A DNA stretch of 64,000 bases from Shewanella seohaensis. Lineage in GTDB: Bacteria > Pseudomonadota > Gammaproteobacteria > Enterobacterales > Shewanellaceae. Where the stretch lies: contig NZ_CP104900.1 in assembly GCF_025449215.1 (NCBI RefSeq), positions 1,860,001-1,924,000 on the forward strand, given 5' to 3'. The position numbers and the translations under genes are program-made. Of the stretch, positions 11,552-20,906 are shown in pieces; positions within the stretch are counted from its first letter, which is position 1, and the number at the start of each line of letters is the position of its first letter. The notes under the pieces are model-generated. The model did no database searches, was not told the DNA's origin, and worked only from the letters and a program-made list of their open reading frames with translations.

Positions 11552-11970
11552 TTCCATAGCTGTGGCTTGGCGGCGATAAAATCGCGCATTAACTGTTTGC
11601 ACTCGTGATTGTCTACCACAGTCACTTCTACACCGCGGGACTGCACATAGGCTTCCGGCCCTTGAAAGGTAACATTTTCACCGACCACTACCTTAGGGAT
11701 GCCGTAGAGTAGTATCGCGCCGCTGCACATATCGCAGGGGGAGAGAGTCGAATAGAGTGTGGCCTTTTGATAATCGGCGGCGATTAGTCTGCCGGCATTT
11801 TCGAGGCAATCCATTTCGGCGTGCAGCACGGCGCTGCCTTGTTGCACGCGTTTGTTATGGCCGCGGGCGACAATTTTTCCGTCGATCACTAATACTGAGC
11901 CAATGGGGATACCGCCTTCGGCTAATCCTTGTTTGGCCTCATCAATGGCGGCATGTAAAAATTCATCCAT
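11533..11970 (-). CDS. Cytosine deaminase, yeast FCY1-type (CDA superfamily)
   Basis: Zinc hydrolase of 145 aa that should convert cytosine to uracil in pyrimidine salvage. The zinc motifs are HAEMDCLENAGR (His and catalytic Glu) and LSPCDMCSGAILLYGIPK (two Cys). Beyond these, the GGIPIGSVLVIDG stretch, the GHNKRVQQGSAVLHAE segment, VVGENVTFQG and the very end PQLWNEDIGE read like the fungal FCY1 enzyme, whose C-terminal tail covers the active site. Bacterial cytosine deaminase is more often CodA, an unrelated amidohydrolase. A related guanine or nucleoside deaminase cannot be excluded without alignment. It stands alone, with no transporter beside it. The downstream palindrome overlaps its stop. 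Confidence 0.85.
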   Translation of the reverse strand: MDEFLHAAIDEAKQGLAEGGIPIGSVLVIDGKIVARGHNKRVQQGSAVLHAEMDCLENAGRLIAADYQKATLYSTLSPCDMCSGAILLYGIPKVVVGENVTFQGPEAYVQSRGVEVTVVDNHECKQLMRDFIAAKPQLWNEDIGE

Positions 11971-12069
11971 TTCGATCCCCTATCTTAGGTTGTTTGGCTT
12001 AGCATAGCAGCCTGCAAGCGTTGAGCAAGACAACCTAAGTGGTGATTTCGATTGATGATTAAGCTTGGC

Positions 12070-12564
12070 TTACTTCTGCGGCTTTTCTGAAATCCATAAC
12101 TTGATATGCCCCTTCACGACCACAACACCTTGGGTGTCGTAGGCGGTAACGGGCACCAACATATCGCCGGGCGTCCACTGCTCTGGCGTGACTTCAGCAA
12201 CACATAAAATATCACTGCCCGCCTTGGCGGTGTAATCGAGGCTCATGCCCTTAGGGATCCAACGCAGATGGGCTGGAATCGATGCTTCGGCCATCACGCC
12301 CATCGCCATTTCTAAGCCGTTACAGATGGCGATAACATGCACGGTTTTTATATGGTTATGAACGGCATGACGTTTTTTAATCAGGCAAGCGCAGCGGTTA
12401 AGGCGTAATTCAGTGATCAGTGGTTTGATGGTGCCAAAATAAGGCGCCATGCGTGATACCATGATGGAGAAGATTTTTTGGCCAAAGGGTAAGCCTTGGG
12501 TTTTATGGTAGAGCGCGAGAACCTTATTGGGCTTAGCGTTTGGGGTTTGTGCGTTAGGGCTCAT
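12070..12564 (-). CDS. Hotdog-fold protein, DUF4442 (putative acyl-CoA thioesterase-like)
   Basis: Predicted cytosolic protein of 164 aa with the DUF4442 hotdog fold. Visible are RMAPYFGTIKPLITELRLNR, the helix-forming HVIAICNGLEMAMGVMAE and the strand pair ILCVAEVTPEQW / DTQGVVVVKGHIKLWIS. Related hotdog proteins hydrolyse acyl-CoA, but the family function is not settled and no partner gene suggests a substrate. The ATG at 12564 follows AGGATAACC. It is divergent from popT across a 238-base gap. Confidence 0.8.
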   Translation of the reverse strand: MSPNAQTPNAKPNKVLALYHKTQGLPFGQKIFSIMVSRMAPYFGTIKPLITELRLNRCACLIKKRHAVHNHIKTVHVIAICNGLEMAMGVMAEASIPAHLRWIPKGMSLDYTAKAGSDILCVAEVTPEQWTPGDMLVPVTAYDTQGVVVVKGHIKLWISEKPQK

Positions 12565-12802
12565 GGTTATCCTTCATCGGAGTGCAAACTTAAGGTGTTA
12601 GTCTTGGGCCGCTGATATTTTTTAATGCTTAGCGGCGTGCCTGTTTCTTTCTGGTCGGATGAGTGTAACATTGGGATAACATTAAATGCCAGTCGGCCGA
12701 ATTAAGTAAACTTCATTTCGCGGTTTTTACGCTAACACCGTATAATCACGACAAATTTGTCATCAATGACACGTCATAATGATTTAACTACAAGGACTCA
12801 CA

Positions 12803-13717
12803 GTGAAATATTTGCTGACCTATTTTAAGGGAATGGCCATGGGGGCCGCCGATGTGGTGCCTGGGGTTTCGGGTGGCACTATCGCCTTTATCACCGGTAT
12901 TCTCGATACCCTGCTCGAAAGCGTTAAGCGTATTAATCCGTCACTTTGGGGCGTGATTAAGTCGCAGGGAATTAAAGGCGCCTTTGAGCATATTAATGGT
13001 GGATTTTTACTGAGCCTATTAGCGGGCATTCTGACCAGTATTTTTACCTTCGCTAAACTGATTTCTTGGTTGCTGGTGGCACATCCCATTCCGATTTGGT
13101 CATTCTTCTTTGGCCTCATTATCATCTCTGTGGTGCACATGCTTAAACAGGTGAGTGGTTTTACGCTGGCGCGTTTGGGATTATTTGCCTTAGGGGTTTT
13201 GGCTGCTTGGGTGATCACTGTACTGAACCCTGTATCGGTCGAGGCCAGCTATTTAAATATTTTCTTCGGCGGTGCGATTGCCATTTGTGCCATGGTATTA
13301 CCGGGGATTTCGGGCAGTTTTATCTTATTACTGCTCGGCTTATATCCAGTGGTACTCGCGGCGGCAAAAAATATCCAAATCGATATCTTGGCCTGTTTTG
13401 CCGTTGGCGCTTTACTGGGAATTTTAAGCTTTAGCCATTTACTCTCGGCCTTGCTGCGTAAATACCATGATGCGACCGTAGTATTTCTCACGGGCTTGAT
13501 GCTCGGCACCTTAGGTAAAATTTGGCCTTGGAAACAAACCTTAACCTGGCGTACTAACTCCCACGGTGAACAAGTGCCATTATTGGAGCAAAATATTTCG
13601 CCGCTGAATTTTGAACAAGTGACGGGCCAACCTTCACAGCTGATGCTAGCTGTTGTGTGTATGTTGGCGGCCATCGCCTTAGTTTGGGGTTTAGAGAAGG
13701 TCGGCAAACGGGATTAA
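12803..13717 (+). CDS. popT: DUF368 family undecaprenyl-phosphate flippase
   Basis: Polytopic inner-membrane protein of 304 aa. It has the DUF368 signature at the N-terminus, KGMAMGAADVVPGVSGGTIA, and its inverted-repeat counterpart AICAMVLPGISGSFILLLLG in the second half, with about eight membrane helices. DUF368 proteins (PopT) have been shown in other bacteria to return undecaprenyl phosphate to the cytoplasmic leaflet for cell-wall precursor synthesis. The GTG start at 12803 has AAGGA in front. It is a single gene ending in a good terminator. The assignment to PopT is by family; activity in this organism is inferred. Confidence 0.87.
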   Translation: MKYLLTYFKGMAMGAADVVPGVSGGTIAFITGILDTLLESVKRINPSLWGVIKSQGIKGAFEHINGGFLLSLLAGILTSIFTFAKLISWLLVAHPIPIWSFFFGLIIISVVHMLKQVSGFTLARLGLFALGVLAAWVITVLNPVSVEASYLNIFFGGAIAICAMVLPGISGSFILLLLGLYPVVLAAAKNIQIDILACFAVGALLGILSFSHLLSALLRKYHDATVVFLTGLMLGTLGKIWPWKQTLTWRTNSHGEQVPLLEQNISPLNFEQVTGQPSQLMLAVVCMLAAIALVWGLEKVGKRD

Positions 13718-13740
13718 GCCAATCCTGTGGATGATATAAA

Positions 13741-13770
13741 TAAAAGCAGCGATATTCGCTGCTTTTATGT
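13741..13770 (+). terminator. Rho-independent terminator after popT
   Basis: Stem TAAAAGCAGCGA / TCGCTGCTTTTA with a three-base loop, followed by TGTTTT. Confidence 0.85.
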
Positions 13771-13915
13771 TTTAAGGCCGATGGAATGTACTCGACTTTT
13801 GGGCAATGTTATTTTGCTGGTCCGTTAAGTTACAATCGCGCCTCAGAGTGCACGCAGTCGATGTTGTGCATCCGTTTAAACTCAGTGAGAGTTTGCAGTT
13901 ACGATAAGGATATAG

Positions 13916-15512
13916 TTGTGGAAAAAACAGGTCCCCTGGGTTGGCGTGGCGCTAGCCATTTTTGCCTTAGGTCATGTGGTTAACTTAATCATAGATAAGC
14001 AAGATTCTGAAATATCCCCAGAGTTAAAGCAGCAAATTTCTGACACTATTCAGGCTCACAGAACGCCCGCTTTCGCGAATAATGTCTTGATTCATGAGCC
14101 AAACACCCCTGAGATTGCTGAGACCTCGCCCAAAATCCCTATGCCTGCAGAATTAGCCGATGTGAGTCAAATCTACAGCAATCTCAATGCATTTGCGGCG
14201 CTCAAACGAGACGGTACTGTAGTCACATGGGGTGATGGCGAGTGTGGTGGCGATAGCAATAACGCCGCCGAGCCTCTACTTAATGTAAAACAGCTGTATG
14301 TGGCAGAGGATACCTGCGGCTTTGCCGCGTTAACCCATGACCACAAACTGATCCCTTGGGGAATGGGGGATGAAACTATGCCTTGGACTCGAGGGTGAGA
14401 CCTGTACTGCATGATGTGCGCGATTTTGTTGTGGCTAAGGGGCTCTATGCCGCCATTAAGCAAGATGGAAGTGTCGTCAGTTGGTCTTTTGAAGATGCAT
14501 CAACTGCCGAGCTAAGCTCTGGTAAGCACGCCGCGCCTGCGATGACTAACGTCGTGTCTGTATCTGTTAACTATCGGGCTTTTGCCGCCTTAAAACGGGA
14601 TGGAACAGTAGTGACATGGGGGCAGGCTAATTATGGTGGCGATAGTCGCGAAGTCGCCTCAGCGCTTAACAATGTGAAACTACTCTATGCTAACGATAAT
14701 GCTTTTACCGCTATGACAGCGACGGGCAGATTGGTGTCGTGGGGTGAGGTAAGAGAGGATCAAAAGGGCCGTGAGCAAGTGGCAAAGCTTAGCCAGCTTG
14801 CGCCTGCCGTGAAAGTTGTTCCTTCTAAAAATGGTTTTGCAGCGCTGCTGGCTGACGGTAGTGTTTATGCGTGGGGGAAGGGGAGTTAACTGAGTATGAT
14901 GTGCCATTTCCTGCCCGCTTATCTCGTCCCAGTCGCGCCAATAAAGTGATTGATATTTTTGCCAATAATGACGCGTTTGCCGCCTTAACCATAGGTCGTC
15001 AACTTATCGTTTGGGGTAGTAAATTCAATGGTGCTGATACGTCAGTCCTTAAGGATAAGTTACAAAGTGTGCATAAGGTTTATCCCTTTGATGAAGGATT
15101 TGTCGCGCTACGTAGGGATAATACGGCTATCGCTTGGGAAGGATGGGAATTGGCAGAAAACCAGCCGCGTTATCAAGAGGTCACTCAGGTAAGCAAAGTG
15201 GTGACCCATGAACGTGAGTTTGCCTTTTTAAAGCAAGATGGCACTGTGGTTGATGGCCACTCTGGTCCCAAAACTGACATTACTCAAGCCACGGATATTT
15301 TCCCTACGGGGTTAGGCTTTACGGTTAAACGCCAAGATGGCTCGATTGCAGTATGGATGCGGGAAGATCCCGCGGTGACGCTAGATAAGCAAGCCGTTGA
15401 TTTGAGTCACATGCGCGATATTCGCAGTAATTTACTGGATGTGATTGCCCTAATGGACGATGGCACGGTACAGGCTTGGGATGTAACAGGTAGAACGAGC
15501 AATGTGCTCTAA
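13916..15512 (+). CDS. Membrane-anchored RCC1-like beta-propeller protein
   Basis: Protein of 532 aa after repair. A single N-terminal hydrophobic anchor (WVGVALAIFALGHVVNLII) is followed by a periplasmic region made of repeats of the form FAALKRDGTVVTWG, FTAMTATGRLVSWG, FAALLADGSVYAWG and so on, at about 45-50 residue spacing, as in RCC1 propellers. Function is unknown; RCC1-type propellers usually bind proteins. A TTG at 13916 is taken as start because AAGGA is well placed. Two one-base shifts break the frame: near 14393-14395 (G3, four restore RGVRPVLHDV) and at the G5 run 14873-14877 (six restore YAWGEGEL). The first is not in a long run, so a true mutation there is possible. Confidence 0.78.
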
Positions 15513-15551
15513 GCCAATGAGCAATCCCATTTGAAGCTAGCAAGCTGATAA

Positions 15552-15592
15552 AAACAAAGGGCTAAGATGAAGATCTTAGCCCTTTTGTTTTT
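15552..15592. terminator. bidirectional terminator between the RCC1-like gene and the YheO-type regulator
   Basis: Stem AAGGGCTAAGAT / ATCTTAGCCCTT, with T-rich flanks on both strands, between convergent genes. Confidence 0.88.
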
Positions 15593-16271
15593 AAGCGAGG
15601 CTTTTCTCGCTTTCCGCCTGATTGGCTTTAATTTCACGCAAATAGCGGTAAATGGAATGCACAGAAATCCCTAATCGCGTGGCAGCCACTTGGGCGCTAT
15701 CCTTGAGTTCGAAAATCCCTAACTCATGGAGTTGATTGACAATTTCACGACTTTTTTGTGAAGGAGAAATCGCAGGATTCGCACGCACCTCGTGGTTAAC
15801 ACTATCGATAGTGCTGTGCAGCGCCTCATCAATATTGCGCGCAAACACCTCGGGCGAACTGGTCAATTCGCTGCCGAGGAGCTGCTCTGGCATCATAGTG
15901 CGCAGCACAGATTGCAGCGGCGCGTCCATATCGGTATTGATGCACAGCAGCCCAATTGGCAGGTTTTTAGGATTACGGATCACTGTGGTTATCGAGCGTA
16001 ATGTCTTACCGTTGGCACACTTGGTAAGGTAAGAGTTGGAAATATCCTGACCCGTTTTGAGCTTAAGCAAGGCCAGGTTAGTGATGGGCGCACCGACCTC
16101 ACGGCCAGTGACATGACCATTGGCAATTTTGATCACCGAAGGGTGCTTAGCATCTAAGCTGTGCAGCACGACCTCTGTATGTTGGCCATACATGGCGGCA
16201 ATCCCATCGACGATATTTTCGATGGACTTGAGTATATCCAGATCGCTTTGGGTTAAGTCTTGCAATTTCAC
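15591..16271 (-). CDS. YheO-type transcriptional regulator (PAS_6 plus HTH)
   Basis: Cytosolic regulator of 226 aa. The N-terminal about 120 residues form a YheO-like PAS domain (IENIVDGIAAMYGQHTEVVL, then IANGHVTGREVGAPIT and PIGLLCINTDMDAP). The C-terminus has the YheO helix-turn-helix (REIVNQLHELGIFELKDSAQ, LGISVHSIYRYLREIK). Relatives include DauR, which controls D-arginine use. It is 41 bases downstream of cyuA on the same strand, so it probably belongs to the cyu/ridA unit and senses cysteine or a product of its breakdown. E. coli uses an Lrp-type protein (CyuR) for the same pathway, so this is a different regulator in the same job if the context inference holds. Confidence 0.86.
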   Translation of the reverse strand: MKLQDLTQSDLDILKSIENIVDGIAAMYGQHTEVVLHSLDAKHPSVIKIANGHVTGREVGAPITNLALLKLKTGQDISNSYLTKCANGKTLRSITTVIRNPKNLPIGLLCINTDMDAPLQSVLRTMMPEQLLGSELTSSPEVFARNIDEALHSTIDSVNHEVRANPAISPSQKSREIVNQLHELGIFELKDSAQVAATRLGISVHSIYRYLREIKANQAESEKSLA

Positions 16272-16312
16272 AATATTCGGCCTTTTTCAGCAGCTTATCA
16301 GGAATAACCGTC

Positions 16313-17587
16313 TTATTCAGACATGATGTTAATGATAGTGACATCCGTAGATGACATGCCATTGAGTACCATCTTGCCTATGTTCTTAATGGTTTTCTCA
16401 ACATCTTTGGCGATGATACCTTGGCCTGAAACGTTTTGGCTGTTGAGCGCCATTAAGAAGGAGCGTACCGCCGCACTCGATGAGGTACTGACCTTCATCG
16501 CGCAGGAGGCTTTGGCACCATCACAGACCATGCCCGAGCTGTCGCTGATGACGTTTTGAATCGCAAAGCAAGATTGCTCGAAACTGCCGCCCGCTAAATA
16601 CACCATGGCCATAGAGGCTGCGGCACTGGTGACCGTATTGCCACAGAATGCCGATAACGGCGGATAGTGGGACTTGATATAAATCGCCCCGAGGTGGCTC
16701 ATGATCAGCGCGCGAGCTAGCTTCTCTTCGCTGACTTTATAACACTGGGCGGTGATCACTACAGGGATCGTCGCCGCAATCCCTTGGTTACCACTGCCTA
16801 AATTGCTCATGGCGGGCAGATTGGCACCGCCCATACGCGCATCCGAAGCCGCTGCGGTGAGCATCACAATCTTATTGAGTAAGTCCTCACCGATGATCCC
16901 TGCGGCAATGCCGTTCTTCATGGTGCGGCCGACTTCCAAGCCATAGGGTTTGGACATGCCTTCATCGGATAATTTACTGTTTAATTCCGAGGCTTTAAGA
17001 ATAAATTGGATTTCTTCGAAGGGCACTTCTTGGGCGAAGCGGTAAATCGATTCAATATTGATATCGACGCCGTCGCAGATTGAGCCTGTGGCCTTGGTTT
17101 GGGCGCTATCGGCGGTAAAGACTAACTCACCATTTAAGCGCTTCTCGGCTATTAAGGTATGGCCGCCGCAGATTTTCACCATGGCTTCTTGTTCGCCAGC
17201 GGTTAAGCTCACGCAGCAATAGATAAATTCGTCGGTCTCGGTACGTTCAACCTTCACTTTACCCACATCAATAAGGGTTTGCGCCTGTGCCACTTGTTCA
17301 GGTGTCACGTTGGCCAAGACTTCTAATCCCGCATCGGCATTGCCTGCAAGCGCGCCTGCGGCTGCGGCAATAGCAAGACCGATTTTACCTGTGCCGGGGA
17401 CATAAACGCCCATCGAGTTTTTATACAAGTTATCAGAAACTTGCACCGCAATTGACTCGGGTTCTACCGGTAATAAGGTGCGCGCTACGGCCGCCGCATA
17501 GGCCGCGGCAATCGGCTCGGTACAGCCTAAGGCGGGTTTAACCACTTGGTTAATGATCTGAATGTATTGCTGCCATAGAGGTTTCAT
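16313..17587 (-). CDS. cyuA: L-cysteine desulfidase CyuA (UPF0597)
   Basis: Cytosolic iron-sulfur enzyme splitting L-cysteine to pyruvate, ammonia and sulfide; 424 aa, the family length. The N-terminal [15 protein letters not shown] carries the conserved first cysteine (residue 22), and later cysteines in [18 protein letters not shown] and [15 protein letters not shown] are the likely cluster ligands. [15 protein letters not shown] and the glycine-rich [18 protein letters not shown] are also typical. It lies between ridA (20 bases upstream) and the YheO-type regulator. Divergent from it is a HAAAP permease, as in the E. coli cyuPA pair (yhaO-yhaM). RidA nearby would clear the aminoacrylate intermediate, which fits the reaction. 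Confidence 0.92.
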   Translation of the reverse strand: MKPLWQQYIQIINQVVKPALGCTEPIAAAYAAAVARTLLPVEPESIAVQVSDNLYKNSMGVYVPGTGKIGLAIAAAAGALAGNADAGLEVLANVTPEQVAQAQTLIDVGKVKVERTETDEFIYCCVSLTAGEQEAMVKICGGHTLIAEKRLNGELVFTADSAQTKATGSICDGVDINIESIYRFAQEVPFEEIQFILKASELNSKLSDEGMSKPYGLEVGRTMKNGIAAGIIGEDLLNKIVMLTAAASDARMGGANLPAMSNLGSGNQGIAATIPVVITAQCYKVSEEKLARALIMSHLGAIYIKSHYPPLSAFCGNTVTSAAASMAMVYLAGGSFEQSCFAIQNVISDSSGMVCDGAKASCAMKVSTSSSAAVRSFLMALNSQNVSGQGIIAKDVEKTIKNIGKMVLNGMSSTDVTIINIMSE

Positions 17588-17607
17588 CGGGCTACAACCT
17601 TACCAAT

Positions 17608-17991
17608 TTATGCGTGAACGTGGGCGATGGCTTCTACTTCCACTTTGACACCCAGTGGAAGATCTTTTACCGCAAAACAGCTGCGGGCAGGGCAGTCGGT
17701 TTTGAAATAGGTTTTATAGACTTCATTGAAGGCGGCAAAGTCACTGATCTCACTCAAGTAACAGGTGGTTTTAAGCACGGTTTCTAGGCTGCCACCACCG
17801 GCTTCAATCACGTATTTCAGATTCTCTAGGCATTGCACAGATTGTTCGCTGATCCCGCCATCGACAACGCCGCCTTTCTCTTTACATACAGGCAGTTGTC
17901 CAGAGGTAAAAATCAGGTTGCCATAACTGGTGCCGTGGGAATAAGGGCCAATCGCGGCTGGGGCACGTTCTGCATGAATGATGCTTTTCAT
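17608..17991 (-). CDS. ridA: RidA/YjgF family enamine/imine deaminase
   Basis: Small trimeric cytosolic protein of 127 aa that hydrolyses reactive enamines such as 2-aminoacrylate. Motifs: APAAIGPYSHGTSYGNLIFT, SGQLPV, and the active-site arginine segment CPARSCFAVKDLP, ending VKVEVEAIAHV. The ATG at 17991 was chosen over one 18 bases upstream because GGAGAGA precedes it. Being next to cyuA, whose reaction releases aminoacrylate, gives it a clear job; a broader role is possible since Rid proteins occur in several paralogues. It heads the ridA-cyuA-regulator unit. Confidence 0.93.
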   Translation of the reverse strand: MKSIIHAERAPAAIGPYSHGTSYGNLIFTSGQLPVCKEKGGVVDGGISEQSVQCLENLKYVIEAGGGSLETVLKTTCYLSEISDFAAFNEVYKTYFKTDCPARSCFAVKDLPLGVKVEVEAIAHVHA

Positions 17992-18246
17992 TATCTCTCC
18001 AATCTGCAAATAAAATTGAATGCTATCGAAATTCTATGTGCAATATTATTTGCATATTTTGGTTTGGTTGCAATTATTTTTTAATGTTTCATGCCGTAAA
18101 GACGAGTTTATGCGTCTTTCGGCGGGTTTTGGACTGAATTGTGAGCGATGGCACTTTGTTCAACAAAAGTTGAGTATTTTGTTTGCTGAGTTTGTTTTGT
18201 TCAAATATATTTGCAAAAAATAACATCAACTCGGTTAGGATGAGAT
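17992..18246. promoter_or_regulatory. divergent ridA-cyuA / cyuP control region
   Basis: AT-rich 255-base gap. It holds an inverted repeat TGCAA-N6-TTGCA at 18039-18054 and further TTGCAA-like words on the cyuP side, which are candidate operators for the YheO-type regulator. At 18140-18155, TGTGA-N6-GCACT is a one-sided CRP-like match. Both are unproven. Confidence 0.4.
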
Positions 18247-19518
18247 ATGGATGCAAGGATAACGGCGGCACAATGGAAAGAGGATACCCGCTTCGACAGT
18301 ACGGATTGGGGCTGGATCATTATGAGTATTGGCATGGCGATTGGCGCCGGGATCGTATTTTTGCCAGTGCAGGTGGGGTTGATGGGCTTGTGGGTATTTT
18401 TGCTCTCCAGCGTGATTGGTTATCCTGCCATGTATTTGTTCCAGCGATTGTTTATCAATACCTTGGCCGAGTCGCCTGAATGTAAGGATTATCCGAGTGT
18501 GATTTCGGGGTATCTGGGCAAAAACTGGGGCATCTTACTCGGCGGCTTGTACTTCATTATGTTGGTGATTTGGGTGTTTGTGTATTCCACGGCCATCACC
18601 AATGATAGCGCCTCCTTTTTACAAAGCTTTGGCGCGACTAAGTCATTGTTGTCTGAAAACCCCTTCTATGGTCTAGCGCTGATCTGCGGTTTAGTCGCAT
18701 TGGCCTCCCGTGGTGAAAACCTGTTATTTAAGATCTCCACCTTTATGGTGCTGACTAAGCTTGGGGTGGTGGCGGTACTCGGGCTGATGATGGTCGATAA
18801 ATGGGATATTAATAACATTGGTAGCGTGCCCAGCACGGGCGATTGGCTAAAGGATGCTATTGTGATGTTGCCTTTTACGCTGACATCGATTCTATTTATC
18901 CAAAGTTTAAGCCCTATGGTGATCTCATACCGCTCGCGGGAAAAATCCCTTGCCGTAGCCCGCTTTAAGGCGATGCGTGCGATGAACATTGCCTTTGGGG
19001 TGTTGTTTGTAGTGGTGTTTTTCTACGCAGTGTCTTTTACCCTCGCCATGGGGCATGAGCAGGCGGTGCGTGCTTCCCATGAAAATATCTCTGCTTTAGC
19101 CATGGTGGCCCAGGGCATGCCAGGACAAACCTTAAAACTGCTTAGCTTGACCTTAAATATCTTTGCGGTAATGACGGCGTATTTTGGTGTGTATTTAGGG
19201 TTTAGAGAGGCGTGTCAGGGATTGACCATGAATATGCTGCGCCGAGTGATGCCTGAGGAGCGGATCAATAAGTCGTTAGTAGGTTACGGCATTATGATCT
19301 TTACCATTTTACTGTCGTGGGGTGCGATTGTATTAAATGCCCCTGTGCTGAGTTTTACCTCTATCTGTAGTCCAATCTTCGGTTTAGTGGGATGTTTGAT
19401 CCCGGCCTATTTGGTCTATCAAGTGCCTGCGCTGCATAAATATAAAGGAGTGTCGCTGTATATCATTATCGTCACCGGCTTACTGTTATGCGTCTCTCCT
19501 CTGCTTGCCTTTAGTTAA
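18247..19518 (+). CDS. cyuP: HAAAP-family amino acid permease, probable cysteine importer
   Basis: Inner-membrane transporter of 423 aa with about eleven membrane helices, of the hydroxy/aromatic amino acid permease family (SdaC, TdcC, YhaO). The N-terminal WGWIIMSIGMAIGAGIVFLP contains the family's substrate-binding unwound helix; VMLPFTLTSILFIQSLSPMV and YRSREKSLAVARFKAMRAMN are also typical. The ATG at 18247 follows TAGGATGAG. Being divergent from cyuA and ridA, it is best read as the cysteine (or serine) importer CyuP. Serine remains an alternative substrate, as family members differ little in sequence. Confidence 0.88.
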   Translation: MDARITAAQWKEDTRFDSTDWGWIIMSIGMAIGAGIVFLPVQVGLMGLWVFLLSSVIGYPAMYLFQRLFINTLAESPECKDYPSVISGYLGKNWGILLGGLYFIMLVIWVFVYSTAITNDSASFLQSFGATKSLLSENPFYGLALICGLVALASRGENLLFKISTFMVLTKLGVVAVLGLMMVDKWDINNIGSVPSTGDWLKDAIVMLPFTLTSILFIQSLSPMVISYRSREKSLAVARFKAMRAMNIAFGVLFVVVFFYAVSFTLAMGHEQAVRASHENISALAMVAQGMPGQTLKLLSLTLNIFAVMTAYFGVYLGFREACQGLTMNMLRRVMPEERINKSLVGYGIMIFTILLSWGAIVLNAPVLSFTSICSPIFGLVGCLIPAYLVYQVPALHKYKGVSLYIIIVTGLLLCVSPLLAFS

Positions 19519-19529
19519 TGATTTACCTC

Positions 19530-19570
19530 CTTTACAAACAGGTATGGCAGTCGTGCTGTGCCTGTTTGTT
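19530..19570 (+). terminator. possible terminator after cyuP
   Basis: Imperfect hairpin AAACAGG...GGCAG / CTG..CCTGTTT followed by GTTTGTC, shortly after the stop. The stem has mismatches and the T-run is weak. Confidence 0.4.
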
Positions 19571-19766
19571 TGTCTGCGATTGGGACAAATTGTCTTAGTC
19601 TTCCCCCTGGCAATGGGGGACTCTGTGCGCTGGTAGTGGTTTTTGTCATGCTGTTCGCGCTGGATGAAATTTGGTGATTGTGCCCGATCGATAACTTTCT
19701 ATAATCCTTGGCAACTACTTTAGTGGTATCTTTTTTTCTAATGCTTATCAAACTAAGGAATGCCTA

Positions 19767-20906
19767 ATGCAAAGACGTGATTTTTTAAAGGGTGCAGCCA
19801 TTCTGTCGGCGGCAGGAACCGTGATGCCAGTGTTGGCGGCGTCGACGCAAGCCCATGCTATGGCCGATAAAACCTGTGGTCGCCGCCGTTTTACCTTAAC
19901 CAATACCTATCAGCTCGTCGCGCCAGAAGGTTCTGCGGGCGTGGTGAAGTTATGGGTGCCACTCCCCGAAAACACGGCTTTCCAGCAGGTTGAAAAACTT
20001 AACTTTAGTGGGACTTATCAAGATGCCTACATCAGTGCCAATAACCATTATGGCGCTAAAACCCTGTTTGCCACTTGGCCCGATGCCAAGGGCAAGATGA
20101 CCCTAACGCTAGAATTAGTGATAGAAACCCAAGATTGGGAACCCGTTAAAAGTGGCGAGTTGACCCATTACCGTGCGCCAGCTAAGCCTGAGTATCCTGC
20201 CGACGTCGCCATTTATCTTAAGCCAACCAAGCATATGCCAGTAGACGGTATTGTGAAGCAAACGGCGGATAAGATTGTGGGCAAAGAAACCGAGCCGCTT
20301 AAGCAAGCACAGTTGATTTACAACTGGGTGAGCGCCAACATGTATCGTGATAACGATGTTATAGGTTGTGGCAGTGGCGATGTGGCCGCCATTCTTGAAA
20401 GTGGCAAACTCGGTGGTAAGTGTACCGATATCAACTCAGTATTTGTGGCGCTGATGCGCGCTGTCGGTGTGCCAGCTCGTGAAATGTTTGGTATTCGTTT
20501 AGGGCAAGCCATCAAGATGGGCCATTATTCCAAAAAGGCCTTTGGCAGCGCCGATGATAAGGGTTTTGCCGATGTGACGGGTGGTCAACATTGCCGTGCC
20601 ATGTTCTACTTAGCGGGTTATGGTTGGTTGCCCGCCGACCCTGCAGATGTGACTAAGATGCGCCTCACTGAGAAGAAGGAGCATAGCGATCCTGCGGTAC
20701 AAGCGGTGAATGATTACCTGTTTGGTAACTGGGAAATGAATTGGGTTGGCTTTAACTATGGCCGTGACTTTGACTTATTCCCCGTGGCGGAGCAGACTCC
20801 ACTGAACAATTTTGGTTATCCCTATGCCGAAGTGGACGGCGATCCTGTTAATTACTATGAGCCAAAAGTCTTTGCCTATGACTACAAGTCAAGCGAGCAG
20901 CGCTAA
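19767..20906 (+). CDS. Tat-exported transglutaminase-like protein
   Basis: Predicted periplasmic papain-fold protein of 379 aa. The N-terminus is a twin-arginine signal (MQRRDFLKGAAILSAAG, cleavage near AHA). A beta-rich domain follows, then the transglutaminase-like core with the Cys in GGKCTDINSVFVALMRAVGV, His in GGQHCRAMFYLAGYG and Asp in WLPADPADV. Such proteins are usually proteases or peptide-bond enzymes rather than cross-linkers; the substrate is unknown. AAGGAATG precedes the ATG. Its last 29 bases overlap the MerT-like gene, and the MerP-like gene follows, so the three form one operon, an unusual pairing for this fold. Confidence 0.85.
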   Translation: MQRRDFLKGAAILSAAGTVMPVLAASTQAHAMADKTCGRRRFTLTNTYQLVAPEGSAGVVKLWVPLPENTAFQQVEKLNFSGTYQDAYISANNHYGAKTLFATWPDAKGKMTLTLELVIETQDWEPVKSGELTHYRAPAKPEYPADVAIYLKPTKHMPVDGIVKQTADKIVGKETEPLKQAQLIYNWVSANMYRDNDVIGCGSGDVAAILESGKLGGKCTDINSVFVALMRAVGVPAREMFGIRLGQAIKMGHYSKKAFGSADDKGFADVTGGQHCRAMFYLAGYGWLPADPADVTKMRLTEKKEHSDPAVQAVNDYLFGNWEMNWVGFNYGRDFDLFPVAEQTPLNNFGYPYAEVDGDPVNYYEPKVFAYDYKSSEQR

